64,000 nucleotides of DNA from an uncultured Prevotellaceae bacterium (GCA_900316315.1 ONCK01000011.1:1-64000); one strand, 5' to 3'. Positions 24,441-34,173 are shown, counted from the stretch's first letter. Translations and numbers: made by a program. The notes: generated by a model not told the origin, from the sequence alone.

Positions 24441-26258
24441 ATGCAAGCAGTGATTTTGGCCGCCGGCATGGGTAAGCGCCTCGGCGAGTATACGAGGGAC
24501 AATACCAAATGCATGGTACGTGTCAATGGCGTGAGGCTGATAGACCGGGTGCTGACCCAGCTTAGTCGTCTTAAGCTTGACCGTGTCATCATCGTCGTGG
24601 GGTACAAGGGGGAGGCTCTCAAGGCCTGTATAGGTCATCGGTACGACAACAAGCTTCATATCGAGTTTGTCAACAATCCAATCTACGACAAGACCAACAA
24701 TATATACTCCCTCTCTCTGGTTAAGGATTGTCTCTGTGAAGATGACACTTTGCTGCTGGAAAGTGATCTGATATTCGAGGACTCTTTGCTCCGGCAGATT
24801 CTGGCTAATCCCTATCCTAATTTGGCGCTGGTCGCCAAGTGGGAGACATGGATGGACGGTACTGTTGTCAGGCTTGATCAGGATCGGAATATCATCAACT
24901 TCATTTCAAAGAAGGCCTTCAATTACGCGGATGCGGATCTCTACTACAAGACAGTTAACATCTACAAGTTTAGTAAAGAATTTAGCCGGCATAAATATGT
25001 GCCCTTCCTCACGGCCTATTGTGAGGCAGTAGGCAACAATGAGTATTATGAGCAAGTGCTGCGCATTATCACCTTTTTGGACAAGAGTGATATCAAGGCG
25101 CTTCCTATTGCAGACGAAAAATGGTATGAGATAGACGATGTGGCTGATCTTGACTGCGCTTCGTCTATCTTTAAGGACAGTGTGGGGCAAGTGCAGGACT
25201 ATGCCCGTCGTGCTGGAGGTTATTGGCGCTTTCCTAGTATACTTGATTTCAGTTTGCCGACCCATCCTTACTTCCCTCCGGAGCGCATGATGGAGGAAAT
25301 GAGAGCCAACTACAATGTACTCCTGCGCAACTACCCGAGCCGGGTACATGTCAACTGCGTTTTGGGTGGAAAGTGCTTCGTCATCAGGAGCCAATATGTG
25401 GTCGTAGGCTGCGGTCTCCCTCAGATGATTGACTCTTTGCTTCGACATATCGAGGGAAAGGTGGGGATCATAGTGCCTAACATGGCATCCTATGGGAAGC
25501 AGATTCCGGAGAATCGTCTCATACCCTATCAGGCCAAAGGAAAGGACTTCAAATATGGCGTAGACGAACTGATGGCATTTTACAAAGACAAGGGCATCAG
25601 TCTCTTGATTCTGTCTAGTCCTGACCAAGTGTCTGGACAGACTATTGCCCTGCAAGATGTGCTTCGCCTCTATGAGTGGTGTGAGAACCGTCATATCCGT
25701 TTGGTCGTTGACGAGACGCTGGTAGACCTTGCCGTGGACTTGACGACAGACACTCTGCTTCGCGACAGGCTGTTGGAAAATCGAAAGATGCTCATCGTCT
25801 TGCGTGATATCGCAGAGTCCCATGGCGTGCCCGGACTCCGACTGGCTATGATGGCCACCTCGGACGAGGATATTGTGGCCCTTATGCGCCAAGATGCAGA
25901 GATGTGGCCGATCAACAGTTTCGCGGAATTTTATATGCAGATATTCAATAAGTACGATTTTCTCTACAGTCGTGCCCGTGAGCAATTTCAGAAGACACGG
26001 GAGCATCTTATTGACCTTCTGTCGACGGTCAGCTGGCTCAGAGTCATCCCTGGTGAGGCCAATTTCCTACTTTGTGAAGTCAAGGATCTCTATACTTCGG
26101 CAGGCGTTGTCAGTCAGTTGCTTCAGGAGTACAGCATCCTCGTACGGGACTGTTCCTCCGACCTGTCAGGACAAGGGCGCCAGTACATACGGATTGCAGT
26201 ACGCAGCTTGGCGGATGATGAGCGACTGATCAGTGCTCTCCTGCATTTCCATCCTTAG
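24441..26258 (+). CDS. LicC/PntC-like cytidylyltransferase fused to an aminotransferase-fold domain lacking the PLP lysine
   Basis: A 605-residue two-domain protein. Residues 1-240 are a nucleotidyltransferase of the LicC class: LAAGMGKRLGEYTRDNTKCMV is the NTP-binding loop and ESDLIFE the metal-binding acidic motif. Residues 265-605 have the fold-type I aminotransferase layout of the HisC-like domains found fused in PntC-type enzymes. However, where this family has SK(S/A)xGVPGLRLG, the sequence is RDIAESHGVPGLRLA, so the Schiff-base Lys is Glu459 (codon GAG 25815-25817). The N-P-N-N-P-T-G loop is also lost (SSPDQVSGQ, 392-400), while DET (424-426) and the GLRL Arg remain. The first domain probably makes a CDP-activated head group for the LicD protein encoded next; the second is probably structural or regulatory. 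The start gives the NTP loop at once. Confidence 0.85.
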   Translation: MQAVILAAGMGKRLGEYTRDNTKCMVRVNGVRLIDRVLTQLSRLKLDRVIIVVGYKGEALKACIGHRYDNKLHIEFVNNPIYDKTNNIYSLSLVKDCLCEDDTLLLESDLIFEDSLLRQILANPYPNLALVAKWETWMDGTVVRLDQDRNIINFISKKAFNYADADLYYKTVNIYKFSKEFSRHKYVPFLTAYCEAVGNNEYYEQVLRIITFLDKSDIKALPIADEKWYEIDDVADLDCASSIFKDSVGQVQDYARRAGGYWRFPSILDFSLPTHPYFPPERMMEEMRANYNVLLRNYPSRVHVNCVLGGKCFVIRSQYVVVGCGLPQMIDSLLRHIEGKVGIIVPNMASYGKQIPENRLIPYQAKGKDFKYGVDELMAFYKDKGISLLILSSPDQVSGQTIALQDVLRLYEWCENRHIRLVVDETLVDLAVDLTTDTLLRDRLLENRKMLIVLRDIAESHGVPGLRLAMMATSDEDIVALMRQDAEMWPINSFAEFYMQIFNKYDFLYSRAREQFQKTREHLIDLLSTVSWLRVIPGEANFLLCEVKDLYTSAGVVSQLLQEYSILVRDCSSDLSGQGRQYIRIAVRSLADDERLISALLHFHP

Positions 26259-26297
26259 ATTTAACACACAACGATTTCTTCGAATACACAAGACCCT

Positions 26298-27092
26298 ATG
26301 CGTCAGATTACAGATAAAGACGAGTTGAGGACCCTACAAAAGTCCATCCTCGATGAGATTCATAAATATTGTATAAGCCACGGAATCACGTACTATTTGG
26401 CCAGCGGCAGTCTGCTTGGTGCCGTACGTCATCAGGGGTATATCCCGTGGGACGACGATATAGATCTCTATATGCCCCGCGCCGACTATGAGCGCTTCGT
26501 CAGGGAATATCATGATGACAGTGGGCGATACGAGTTACTCGAGCCGCGGCGTACCAAGCACTATGTGTACACTTTTGCCAAGCTTAGCGATACGCGTACC
26601 ATCATGCACGAGGATGCCTACGAGGGCTATCCCATCGGGGTTAACGTAGATATCTTCCCACTTGACTATGTGTCAGACAATATGATGGTGCGTCGTCTCG
26701 TCTTTACTCTCAAACGTCAGGTGTTTCGTATATGTATCGACAAGATTGTTCCGCTGCTGCGTGACCATCGTCCATCAAATATCCTTAAGCGCTTGGTATG
26801 CAAGATGTTGCCGGTGAGCCGCCTCATGCTCATTCGGCTTATGCGTAGGCTTGAGTGGCATAAGGGCAAGTCCAGTACGGTGGTCAATATGACTGAGATG
26901 GGGCCCGGCATTGAGGCTTGCTTCTCAGCGCATGCCCTCGACGGGACGGTTGATCTGCCCTTTGAAGGCAAGATGTACAAGACCATGGCCGGCTACAAAG
27001 AGTACCTCACCTATACCTACGGAGACTATATGAAGCTCCCGCCTGTGGACCAAAGACAGACCCATAAGTTTGAGGCTTACTGGAAGGATTAG
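26298..27092 (+). CDS. LicD-family head-group transferase
   Basis: A 264-residue protein with the LicD/nucleotidyltransferase-fold signature: YYLASGSLLGAVRHQGYIPWDDDID followed by LYMPRADYERF. The DDDID acidic cluster binds metal. Family members move phosphocholine, phosphoethanolamine or aminoethylphosphonate from a CDP-activated donor onto cell-surface sugars. It begins 39 bases after the cytidylyltransferase fusion, which would supply the activated donor, so the two form a small surface-decoration operon. I see no PEP mutase, choline kinase or choline importer nearby, so the head group is unknown. Confidence 0.9.
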   Translation: MRQITDKDELRTLQKSILDEIHKYCISHGITYYLASGSLLGAVRHQGYIPWDDDIDLYMPRADYERFVREYHDDSGRYELLEPRRTKHYVYTFAKLSDTRTIMHEDAYEGYPIGVNVDIFPLDYVSDNMMVRRLVFTLKRQVFRICIDKIVPLLRDHRPSNILKRLVCKMLPVSRLMLIRLMRRLEWHKGKSSTVVNMTEMGPGIEACFSAHALDGTVDLPFEGKMYKTMAGYKEYLTYTYGDYMKLPPVDQRQTHKFEAYWKD

Positions 27093-27228
27093 TGCCTGCA
27101 GCAGCGGCCTTTACTATTAGCTCCTTTCTTTTATCTGAAGGCATTCTCAAGTAAGCGCTTGCTCTTGCATCCGATATCGGAGATGTGAGAAAAGCAGACA
27201 TTTGCAGAAGATGGACTCCATATATAAT

Positions 27229-27271
27229 TAAGGCCAAATCCCCGTCTGGAAAGAATTGGCCTTAGCGTTTT
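27229..27271. terminator. Bidirectional terminator between licD and trx
   Basis: TAAGGCCAA (27229-27237) pairs perfectly with TTGGCCTTA (27256-27264). On the plus strand it is followed by GCGTTTTTAG; on the minus strand by TTATATA. It separates two convergent genes. Confidence 0.7.
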
Positions 27272-27286
27272 TAGGGCTAATCGGAC

Positions 27287-27601
27287 TTAGAGCAGTGCGG
27301 CAGCCTTCTCCTCTACCTGCGTACCGGGTACGGCTCCGATAATCTTGTCTACGATTTCCGTCCCCTTGAGGAAGTAGATAGCGGGGATATTGCGAATGCC
27401 GAACTTGCTGGCGAGGTCGTCATTGTCATCGACATTGCACTGTCCGACGATGATTTGGCCATCATACTTCTGGGCCAGCGCTTCTATCACGGGCGCCATG
27501 CGGCGGCATGGGCCACACCACTCGGCGTTGAAATCAATTACCATGGGTTTCCCCTGCGCTGCATAATCAGCGAAATTCTGATCTGTAAAGTCTATTACCA
27601 T
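27287..27601 (-). CDS. Thioredoxin
   Basis: A 104-residue thioredoxin with the full fold in one domain and the active site WCGPC at residues 28-32. The buried Asp (VIDFNAEWCGPC), the cis-Pro loop (RNIPAIYF, usually IPT) and a C-terminal G-VPG-Q helix are present. No signal peptide, so cytoplasmic; it reduces disulfides with electrons from thioredoxin reductase. It lies downstream of dnaE (160 bases) on the same strand, an arrangement I recall in other Bacteroidales. Confidence 0.95.
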   Translation of the reverse strand: MVIDFTDQNFADYAAQGKPMVIDFNAEWCGPCRRMAPVIEALAQKYDGQIIVGQCNVDDNDDLASKFGIRNIPAIYFLKGTEIVDKIIGAVPGTQVEEKAAALL

Positions 27602-27760
27602 TTTGTGTATAATTTATTGATGATTAAAATTCTATAGTATCTTTCACGCGACTGTCGTCAACTGCTGTGCGCCTTCGTAGAGCAGAGAGGGAAGTGTCAC
27701 TTCCCGATGGCTTTGTGAAGGTTAGTGTCTTGACTGTGGCAAAAGCTATGCCAAAGCAGA

Positions 27761-30700
27761 CTAATTGACTCTATATTTCACAGGTTCCCAATGGTCGAGG
27801 AAGTCTATGACCTCTCTGTTCACGTTTACCTGGAAGTTGGTGGACTTCAGGCTGAGCTTCTGTTGCGACTGCTCGTCGTAGATCTTGAGACAGAGTTCGG
27901 CATTTCCCTTGTGGCGGTCAAGGCACGTGATAAACTCTTCTGCCGTCGTCTCATCGAGTGCCGAGAGTGGCAGTGAGACGGTCAGCTTTGTGATGAGCGA
28001 GTCTTTGACATCGGCGAGGAAATCAATCTTGTCGATTAGCAAGTCGAGCCGCTCGGGTCTCCACATGGGCGAGTCGACATGACAGTGCAGGAAGAGGGCT
28101 GCGCCGTCGGTGAAGTAGGATTTGAAGTTGGCCCAATTGTTGCCAAAGAGCGTCAGTTCCAATTCGCCTGAGAAATCCTCTATCTTGATGCGTCCGAAGG
28201 GCACATTGCGCTTGGTCAGTCGCTCTTCATGTCGGGTGACGATGCCGCCGACAGTCATGCTTGAGCCTTTCATCTCGTCCTTGAGCTCGTTGAGGTCGAC
28301 ACACTTATTGCTGCAGACTTTGTCCAGGATAACGCTGTACTCGTCCAGGGGGTGCGCAGAGAGGTACATTCCGATGAGGTCTTTCTCCTTGTTGAGACGC
28401 TCGAGGTTGGACCACTTCTTCTTGGGATCTCCGGGTTTGGGCCGGGTGATGCTAAACTCCGCTATGTCGCCAAAGAGCGTGTTGGAGTTGTCCACTTTGT
28501 CACGCTTGTAGGCTTGTCCGTAGCTGATGAGCTTGTCAAGGAAAATCTCGCCCTTGGCGTCTGGCTCAACGTATTGCTCGCGCGTCAGTCCCTCAAAGCA
28601 GTCAAAGGCTCCACAGAGCACGAGGCTCTCGATAGACTTACGGTTGCAGGCGCTCAGGTCTATGCGTTCTACGAAGTCATAGCAGTCGCGATAGGGCCCA
28701 TTCTGCTCACGCTCGTTGATGATTACCTGTGCAGCGGCGTCTCCCATGCCCTTGATGGCCGCCAGTCCAAAGCGTATCTCGCCGCGCTTGTTGACACCAA
28801 ATTCCATATAGCTCTCGTTGACATCCGGCTCCAGCGTCGGGATGCCGAGGCTCTTGCACTCATCCATGAGCTTGGTGATCTCGTTGATATCGCTGCGGCG
28901 CCGTGTCATAATAGCAGACATGTATTCCGCAGGATAATGTGCCTTGAGATAAGCGGTCTGGAAGGCTACCCAGGAGTAGCAGGCGGCGTGGGACTTGTTG
29001 AAGGCGTAGGAAGCAAACTTCTTCCACTCCTCCCATATGTTGTGGAGCGTATCGTGGTTGTATCCGTTGCGCTCGCCTCCTTCGTAGAAGAGCTTTTCCA
29101 GCTTATTCATCTGGTCAATCTTCTTTTTGCCCATCGCTTTGCGAAGCGTGTCGCTTTGGCCTCGGGTAAATCCTGCGAGTTGGCGGCTCAAGAGCATCAC
29201 CTGCTCCTGATAGACCGTTATGCCGTAGGTCTCCTTGAGGTACTTCTCCATGACCGGGATGGGGTAGGTGATAGGCTCCTGACCCAGCTTGCGTCGGATG
29301 AAGGAGGGGATATTGTCCATAGGTCCTGGGCGGTAGAGCGCGTTCATGGCGATGAGGTCGCCGAAGACTTCGGGATGGAGCTCTCTGAGGTGTTTCTGCA
29401 TGCCCGGGCTTTCAAACTGGAAGGTACCTATTGTCCGTCCCTCCTGATAGAGCTTATAGGTGAGCGGGTCGTCGATGGGTATCTTGTCGAGGTCCACGGT
29501 GTGACCCGTCGTGCGCTTAATGTTTTTGACCGCCTCTTTAAGCTCGGAGAGTGTCTTGAGCCCGAGGAAATCCATCTTGATGAGCCCTGTAGACTCGATG
29601 ACATGTCCGTCATACTGTGTGACAGGCACTTTGACGCCCTTGAAGTCGGGGTCGTCTGCTGTGCTCACGGGTACCCAGTCGCTGATGGGGTCACGGCAGA
29701 TGATGAAGCCGCAGGCGTGGATGCCGGTGCCGCGGACGGTGCCCTCCAGTTGCTTGGCATACTCAATGGTATTGTGCAGCACGGGGTCAGTGCTTGCCTC
29801 AGCCTGCTGTAGCTCAGGTACGCACTTAATGGCGTTGGTCAGATTCATCTTCATCCCATCGGGCAGGCGGTCGGGGATGGCCTTGCAGAGTCGGTTGCTC
29901 TCCTCGAGAGGGAGCTTCTCTACGCGGGCGACATCTTTGATGGAATTTTTGGTCGCCATGCTTGCGTAGGTGATGATATGGGCGCAGTTCTCGTGGCCGT
30001 ACTTGTCCATGACCCATTGGAGCACTTTGCCGCGGCCGTCGTCGTCAAAGTCAGTATCGATATCAGGCAGGCTGATACGGTCGGGGTTGAGAAATCGTTC
30101 AAAAAGCAGGTCGTACTTCAGCGGGTCGAGCTTGGTGATGCCTAGGCAATAGGCAACGACGCTACCTGCTGCGCTTCCTCGGCCGGGGCCTACCATGACG
30201 CCCAGCTTGTCGCGGGCAGAGTTGATGAAGTCTTGTACGATGAGGAAGTAGCCGGGGAAGCCCATGGTCTTCATCACGTGGAGTTCAAACTTGATGCGCT
30301 CCAGCACGTCTGGTGGCGTGGGGTCGCCGTATAAGCGCTTGGCGCCGTCGTAGGCCAGCTTGGCGAGGTAGTCGGCTTCAAACTTGATGCGGTAGATCTT
30401 ATCATATCCGCCGAGGTGCTTGATACGCTTGTCGGCATCTTCAGGTGAGAGCGGATTCTCGCCGTTCTCGTCTGAGCAGAATTCCTTGTATAGGTCCTCC
30501 TCGGTGTATTTCTTGCACCATTGATCCTTTGTGCCAAAACTCTCGGGGATGGGGAAGTTGGGCATAATCGGGTCATGGTCGATGCTGTAGATCTCTACTT
30601 TGTTGAGGATCTCAATCGTATTGTTGAGGGCTTCGGGGATGTCGCTGAAGATGTCGTTCATCTCCTGTCTGGTCTTAAACCATTCCTGCTTGCTGTATCT

Positions 30701-31474
30701 CATACGGTTGGGATCGTTGAGTTCGCTGTTGGTGGCCAGACAGAGCAGGTGGTCGTGGGCTTCGGCGGTGTTCTTGTCCTCAAAATGGCAGTCGTTGGTG
30801 CAGATGAGCTTGATGCCGTATTCGCGGGCCAGGGGAATCAACTGGGCGTTGACCTTCTGCTGCAAGGGGAAAGTCTCGCGGTTGGCGACGATATTGGGAT
30901 CGGTCACCTCGTGGCGCTGGAGCTCTAGATAGTAGTCGTCGCCAAAGAGATTTTTGTACCACTCGATAGCCTCTCTCGTGCCCGTTTCGTCGCCTTTGAG
31001 GAGCTTGTGGGGCACTTCTCCGGCCAGACAGGCTGAGCTTACGATGAGTCCCTCGTGATACTTCATCAGGTCTTTGCGGTCGGTACGCGGGCGATAGTAG
31101 TAGCCATCGACCCATGAGCGGCTGACGAGCTTGATAAGGTTTTTGTAGCCCTGGTAGTTCTTGGCGAGGACGATGAGGTGGTAGCCGCTGTTGTCGCCGT
31201 GCTCCTTGACCTTGTCCTCTTTGTTGTGATGGGCCACGTACATCTCGCAGCCGAGTATGGGCTTAAAGGGCTCCAGTCCGTCGGCCTTGCGTTGCTTGTT
31301 GACCTTGGCGCAGTAGTCGGCAAACTCCTTGATGCCGTACATGACGCCATGGTCGGTGATGGCCATGCCCTTCATGCCGTCTTTGATGGCCTTGTCGACG
31401 AGGTGGGATATCTTGCTTTGCCCGTCCAGTATGCTGTAGTAGGTGTGGACGTGCAGGTGTACGAAGTCTTCCAT
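27761..31474 (-). CDS. dnaE: DNA polymerase III subunit alpha
   Basis: A 1237-residue C-family replicative polymerase. The N-terminal PHP domain starts HLHVHTYYSILDGQSKI and has ITDHGVMYG. The palm carries the catalytic acids in SLPDIDTDFDDDGR, preceded by VGPGRGSAAGSVVAYCLGIT. Finger and thumb segments include ALYRPGPMDNIPSFI and the tandem helix-hairpin-helix region near GLAAIKGMG. The OB-fold follows at about 1040 (MTVGGIVTRHEERLTKRN). Length fits the Bacteroidota DnaE1. Long antisense frames (for example 28352-29812) are shadows caused by its codon bias. A -7 box TATATTTG lies at the complement of 31515-31522. Confidence 0.98.
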   Translation of the reverse strand: MEDFVHLHVHTYYSILDGQSKISHLVDKAIKDGMKGMAITDHGVMYGIKEFADYCAKVNKQRKADGLEPFKPILGCEMYVAHHNKEDKVKEHGDNSGYHLIVLAKNYQGYKNLIKLVSRSWVDGYYYRPRTDRKDLMKYHEGLIVSSACLAGEVPHKLLKGDETGTREAIEWYKNLFGDDYYLELQRHEVTDPNIVANRETFPLQQKVNAQLIPLAREYGIKLICTNDCHFEDKNTAEAHDHLLCLATNSELNDPNRMRYSKQEWFKTRQEMNDIFSDIPEALNNTIEILNKVEIYSIDHDPIMPNFPIPESFGTKDQWCKKYTEEDLYKEFCSDENGENPLSPEDADKRIKHLGGYDKIYRIKFEADYLAKLAYDGAKRLYGDPTPPDVLERIKFELHVMKTMGFPGYFLIVQDFINSARDKLGVMVGPGRGSAAGSVVAYCLGITKLDPLKYDLLFERFLNPDRISLPDIDTDFDDDGRGKVLQWVMDKYGHENCAHIITYASMATKNSIKDVARVEKLPLEESNRLCKAIPDRLPDGMKMNLTNAIKCVPELQQAEASTDPVLHNTIEYAKQLEGTVRGTGIHACGFIICRDPISDWVPVSTADDPDFKGVKVPVTQYDGHVIESTGLIKMDFLGLKTLSELKEAVKNIKRTTGHTVDLDKIPIDDPLTYKLYQEGRTIGTFQFESPGMQKHLRELHPEVFGDLIAMNALYRPGPMDNIPSFIRRKLGQEPITYPIPVMEKYLKETYGITVYQEQVMLLSRQLAGFTRGQSDTLRKAMGKKKIDQMNKLEKLFYEGGERNGYNHDTLHNIWEEWKKFASYAFNKSHAACYSWVAFQTAYLKAHYPAEYMSAIMTRRRSDINEITKLMDECKSLGIPTLEPDVNESYMEFGVNKRGEIRFGLAAIKGMGDAAAQVIINEREQNGPYRDCYDFVERIDLSACNRKSIESLVLCGAFDCFEGLTREQYVEPDAKGEIFLDKLISYGQAYKRDKVDNSNTLFGDIAEFSITRPKPGDPKKKWSNLERLNKEKDLIGMYLSAHPLDEYSVILDKVCSNKCVDLNELKDEMKGSSMTVGGIVTRHEERLTKRNVPFGRIKIEDFSGELELTLFGNNWANFKSYFTDGAALFLHCHVDSPMWRPERLDLLIDKIDFLADVKDSLITKLTVSLPLSALDETTAEEFITCLDRHKGNAELCLKIYDEQSQQKLSLKSTNFQVNVNREVIDFLDHWEPVKYRVN

Positions 31475-31645
31475 TGAAAAGTCTGTGTGTCTCTGAGAGA
31501 CTGTTTTCCGCTTACAAATATACTTTTTTTTTATGACGTGGCCATAATTTTTGGACCAAATTTCATCTTGATTTTCCTCCTCGATGATGTACCTTTGCCA
31601 ATGTGCTTATGGATGAGTCTTTTGGTCGTAGTGGCTACCAAAAAG

Positions 31646-31677
31646 AGACCCGGCTCCGTATTGCCGGGGCCGGGTCT
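31646..31677 (-). terminator. Rho-independent terminator after the HMA gene
   Basis: AGACCCGGC (31646-31654) pairs with GCCGGGTCT (31669-31677). On the minus strand it is followed by CTTTTTGG. It lies about 70 bases past the stop of the gene at 31746. Confidence 0.75.
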
Positions 31678-31745
31678 GATGCCTTTCGCTCATGGCAAAT
31701 CAGCCGCAGAGGGTTGCTCGTATGTGGTCGGGAGCGCTCTTGAAG

Positions 31746-32078
31746 CTACATGTTGGAGCAGGCTTGTCCCTCCTGCTTGGCGACCTTGACGCCGGGCTTG
31801 ACGGTGCGCGCGGTGTAGCCAATCTTCTTAAAGCCCTTGATGAGTTTTTGCTCGTTGGTCTTGGACGCGTCGTATTTCACCTTGACGAGTTGGCTGTCGA
31901 GTACGGTCTCGATTTGCTTCACGCCTTTCTCAAAGCGGAGGTTCTGCTTGATCTTGTTTTCGCAGCTGGCGCAGTGCATCTGGGGCTGTGTAGTGAAGAT
32001 GACGGTCTTGAGATCCTTGGCGAAGCCGCTGCCGCAGAGCAGGGCCATGAAGGTGAGGAGTGTGATGGATTTTTTCAT
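31746..32078 (-). CDS. Periplasmic heavy-metal-associated (HMA) domain protein
   Basis: A 110-residue protein with a signal peptide (1-20, ending GFA) and one HMA/CopZ-like domain (about 24-92). The metal site is MHCASCE, the usual MxCxxC, followed by KGVKQIETVLDSQLVKVKYD and a C-terminal helix-strand IKGFKKIGYTART. A further Cys and Met stand near the end (QACSNM). Being exported, it would bind Cu(I) or a similar metal in the periplasm rather than act as a cytoplasmic chaperone. It lies 67 bases downstream of a TonB-dependent receptor, which probably moves the metal or its chelate across the outer membrane. Confidence 0.9.
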   Translation of the reverse strand: MKKSITLLTFMALLCGSGFAKDLKTVIFTTQPQMHCASCENKIKQNLRFEKGVKQIETVLDSQLVKVKYDASKTNEQKLIKGFKKIGYTARTVKPGVKVAKQEGQACSNM

Positions 32079-32145
32079 GATGTTGAAAATTTTGATATGG
32101 CTAATAATAATGACGTAAATTTACTCAAAATAAATAGAATTGGGT

Positions 32146-34173
32146 TTAGAACTTCTCAAAGTTGATGCGGATGCCGGCGTAGAACATGCGGCCGTGGACC
32201 GGTCCCCATACGAGGGTGCTCTCAAAGGCTTCTCCCCAGGGATTGTCGGCGCCCATGATGGTCTGCCTTTGACGGAAATTGGTCAGGTTTTCTCCACCGA
32301 CATAGACCGATAGGTGTCGGAAGTTGCGGGTCACCTGGGCTTGTAGCTGCGGGTAGGAGTGGAACCGCGGTTGTGTTATGAGGCTACCGGGAAGGCGGCC
32401 GCCTCCGTTGAACTGGAGTGTGGCATCAGCCTGCCAGAGGCCCATACCAGGCTTGTAGGAGAGGCTGAAGAGGCTCTTGTAGCGACTCTGCATAGGAACG
32501 CGCAGGCGCTTGCCGCCATAGGTGGAGCGTGCGTCATTCCATCTCCAGGCGGCGGTGAGCGTCAGGGAGCTTATGATGGGGTAGGTGGCATCAAGTTGGA
32601 AGACGTGGCTATACGACTTTCCCTGTAGATTGTCCACGATGATCTGGTGCGGGGCGGAGTCGTAGTCGACCACGGCTTGATTGTGAAATCGGGTGTAGTA
32701 GTATTCGGCACCCAGATTGAGGATATGCTCGCCCAGGGGCACATTAAAGGCGAGAGAAGTCCCATAGTTCCAAGCCGACTCCTGTCTGAGGTTGCCGATC
32801 GTCAACTGGCGTCCTGACGCGAGCAGGTAGTGGCGCTCCACGAGGGCGTGGGGCGAACGGTAGCCCTTGCCTGCCGAGAGGCGCAGGGTGACCAGACGGG
32901 ACGGAGCCCACTTGAGGTGGAGACGAGGGGTGAGGAAGGTGCCGTAGAGCGAACTGTGGTCGAGGCGCAGACCGGCCATGGCGATCCATTTGTCGTCCTT
33001 GTTGAAGGTGTACTGGGCGTAAGCGCCGGGCACCGTCTCCCTTCGTCTCCCCAGCTGCGTGGCGTCTATCTGCCAGTACGCCTGTGGGTCAGCAGTGGAG
33101 AGGCCGAGATGCTGCTTGTAGTAGTCGTGGACGAGGCTGAGGCCCGCCGACAGGCTGTGGAGTGTGCTGAGCTGACTCTCCACCATCAACTGGGCGTAGA
33201 GGCTCTTCTGCGTGACGTCGTAGAGCTTGTGCCCATACTGGGCCGACTCATCGTGGTAGACGCCATTGGCGACGAGAGCAACATTGGTGCCGTGGGCCGG
33301 GTCGAGAATGAAGGCGTGCTTCTGGTAGAGCTCGTAGTGGTCATTGTCGAGGCGTATCTGGTAGCGCTCCAGTCCCGGGGCCATCACATGAGCGAGCTGG
33401 CCGCCGCGGCGTTTCTCGCTGAGGCCTGAGATGCCGCCGTGAAAGATGTAGCGGTCTCCCTTGTAGAGCCAGCGATTCTGGAGGTTGACCTGGCGGCGAC
33501 GCGGCTTGTCCAGGAAGTTGTCATGATTGTCGTCATGGTGGCCCCATTGGTTCTCGTAGTGGGTGAGCACCTCGGTCGACAGGTGGCTGTTGAGGTGGAT
33601 ATTGGCATCGGCGTTGGCTTCAGCCCGGCTTTTGGTGTCGCCGTAGAGATTGGCGTGGAGCGCCGGCGTATCCTCGGGCTTGAGGTACTCGAGATTGATC
33701 TGTCCCGTGATACTTTCATAGCCGTTTTTGACCGTCGCCGCGCCCTTGGAGACCTGTATGCTTTTCATCCAGGTGCCTGGTACGTAGTCGAGACCAAAGG
33801 GGTTGGAAGCGCCGCGCAGGGTAGGGATATTCTCGGCGAGCATTTGGACGTAGAGACCGGAGAGCCCGAGCAGCTTGATCTGCTTGGCGCCTGTGGCGGC
33901 ATCGTCGTAGCTCACGTCTACGCTGGGATTGGTCGAGAAGCTCTCACCCAGATTACAGCAGGCTGCCTTGAAGAGCTCGTCCTTGAGCAGCAGGTCGCCG
34001 CCCTGAGCCCCCTGGAGCTTGGCGGTGGTCTTTTTGCGGGCCGATACTGTGACCGCGCCTACTTGATAGGTCTTTGGGCCGGTAGAGTCAGCGGGAGTAG
34101 GAGAGGGTGTCTGCGCCAGCGCCTGAAGGGGCAGCAGGGGCAGTATGAGGAGGGGATAAAGGTGAATGTTCAT
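32146..34173 (-). CDS. TonB-dependent receptor, probably for metal
   Basis: A 675-residue receptor started at ATG 34173, where a signal peptide begins (MNIHLYPLLILPLLPLQALAQ); the open frame to 34230 adds 19 residues without a role. The plug begins QVGAVTVSARKK and contains LGESFSTNPSVDVSY, LLGLSGLYVQML, SIQVSKGAATVKNGYESITGQINLEY. The barrel ends in FYAGIRINFEKF, the C-terminal aromatic needed for insertion. There is no carboxypeptidase-like N-terminal domain, unlike SusC proteins. An external loop reads ENQWGHHDDNHDNF, rich in His and Asp. With the HMA protein downstream and the Cys/His protein upstream, uptake of copper or a similar metal is likely (inference). Confidence 0.92.
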   Translation of the reverse strand: MNIHLYPLLILPLLPLQALAQTPSPTPADSTGPKTYQVGAVTVSARKKTTAKLQGAQGGDLLLKDELFKAACCNLGESFSTNPSVDVSYDDAATGAKQIKLLGLSGLYVQMLAENIPTLRGASNPFGLDYVPGTWMKSIQVSKGAATVKNGYESITGQINLEYLKPEDTPALHANLYGDTKSRAEANADANIHLNSHLSTEVLTHYENQWGHHDDNHDNFLDKPRRRQVNLQNRWLYKGDRYIFHGGISGLSEKRRGGQLAHVMAPGLERYQIRLDNDHYELYQKHAFILDPAHGTNVALVANGVYHDESAQYGHKLYDVTQKSLYAQLMVESQLSTLHSLSAGLSLVHDYYKQHLGLSTADPQAYWQIDATQLGRRRETVPGAYAQYTFNKDDKWIAMAGLRLDHSSLYGTFLTPRLHLKWAPSRLVTLRLSAGKGYRSPHALVERHYLLASGRQLTIGNLRQESAWNYGTSLAFNVPLGEHILNLGAEYYYTRFHNQAVVDYDSAPHQIIVDNLQGKSYSHVFQLDATYPIISSLTLTAAWRWNDARSTYGGKRLRVPMQSRYKSLFSLSYKPGMGLWQADATLQFNGGGRLPGSLITQPRFHSYPQLQAQVTRNFRHLSVYVGGENLTNFRQRQTIMGADNPWGEAFESTLVWGPVHGRMFYAGIRINFEKF

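Noticed and set aside
24906-26006. 366-codon frame antisense to the cytidylyltransferase fusion
   Set aside because: Opposite-strand shadow with no recognisable motif.
28352-29812. 486-codon frame antisense to dnaE
   Set aside because: It lies wholly within dnaE, and its Val/Leu/Gly bias is what the opposite strand of this gene produces.
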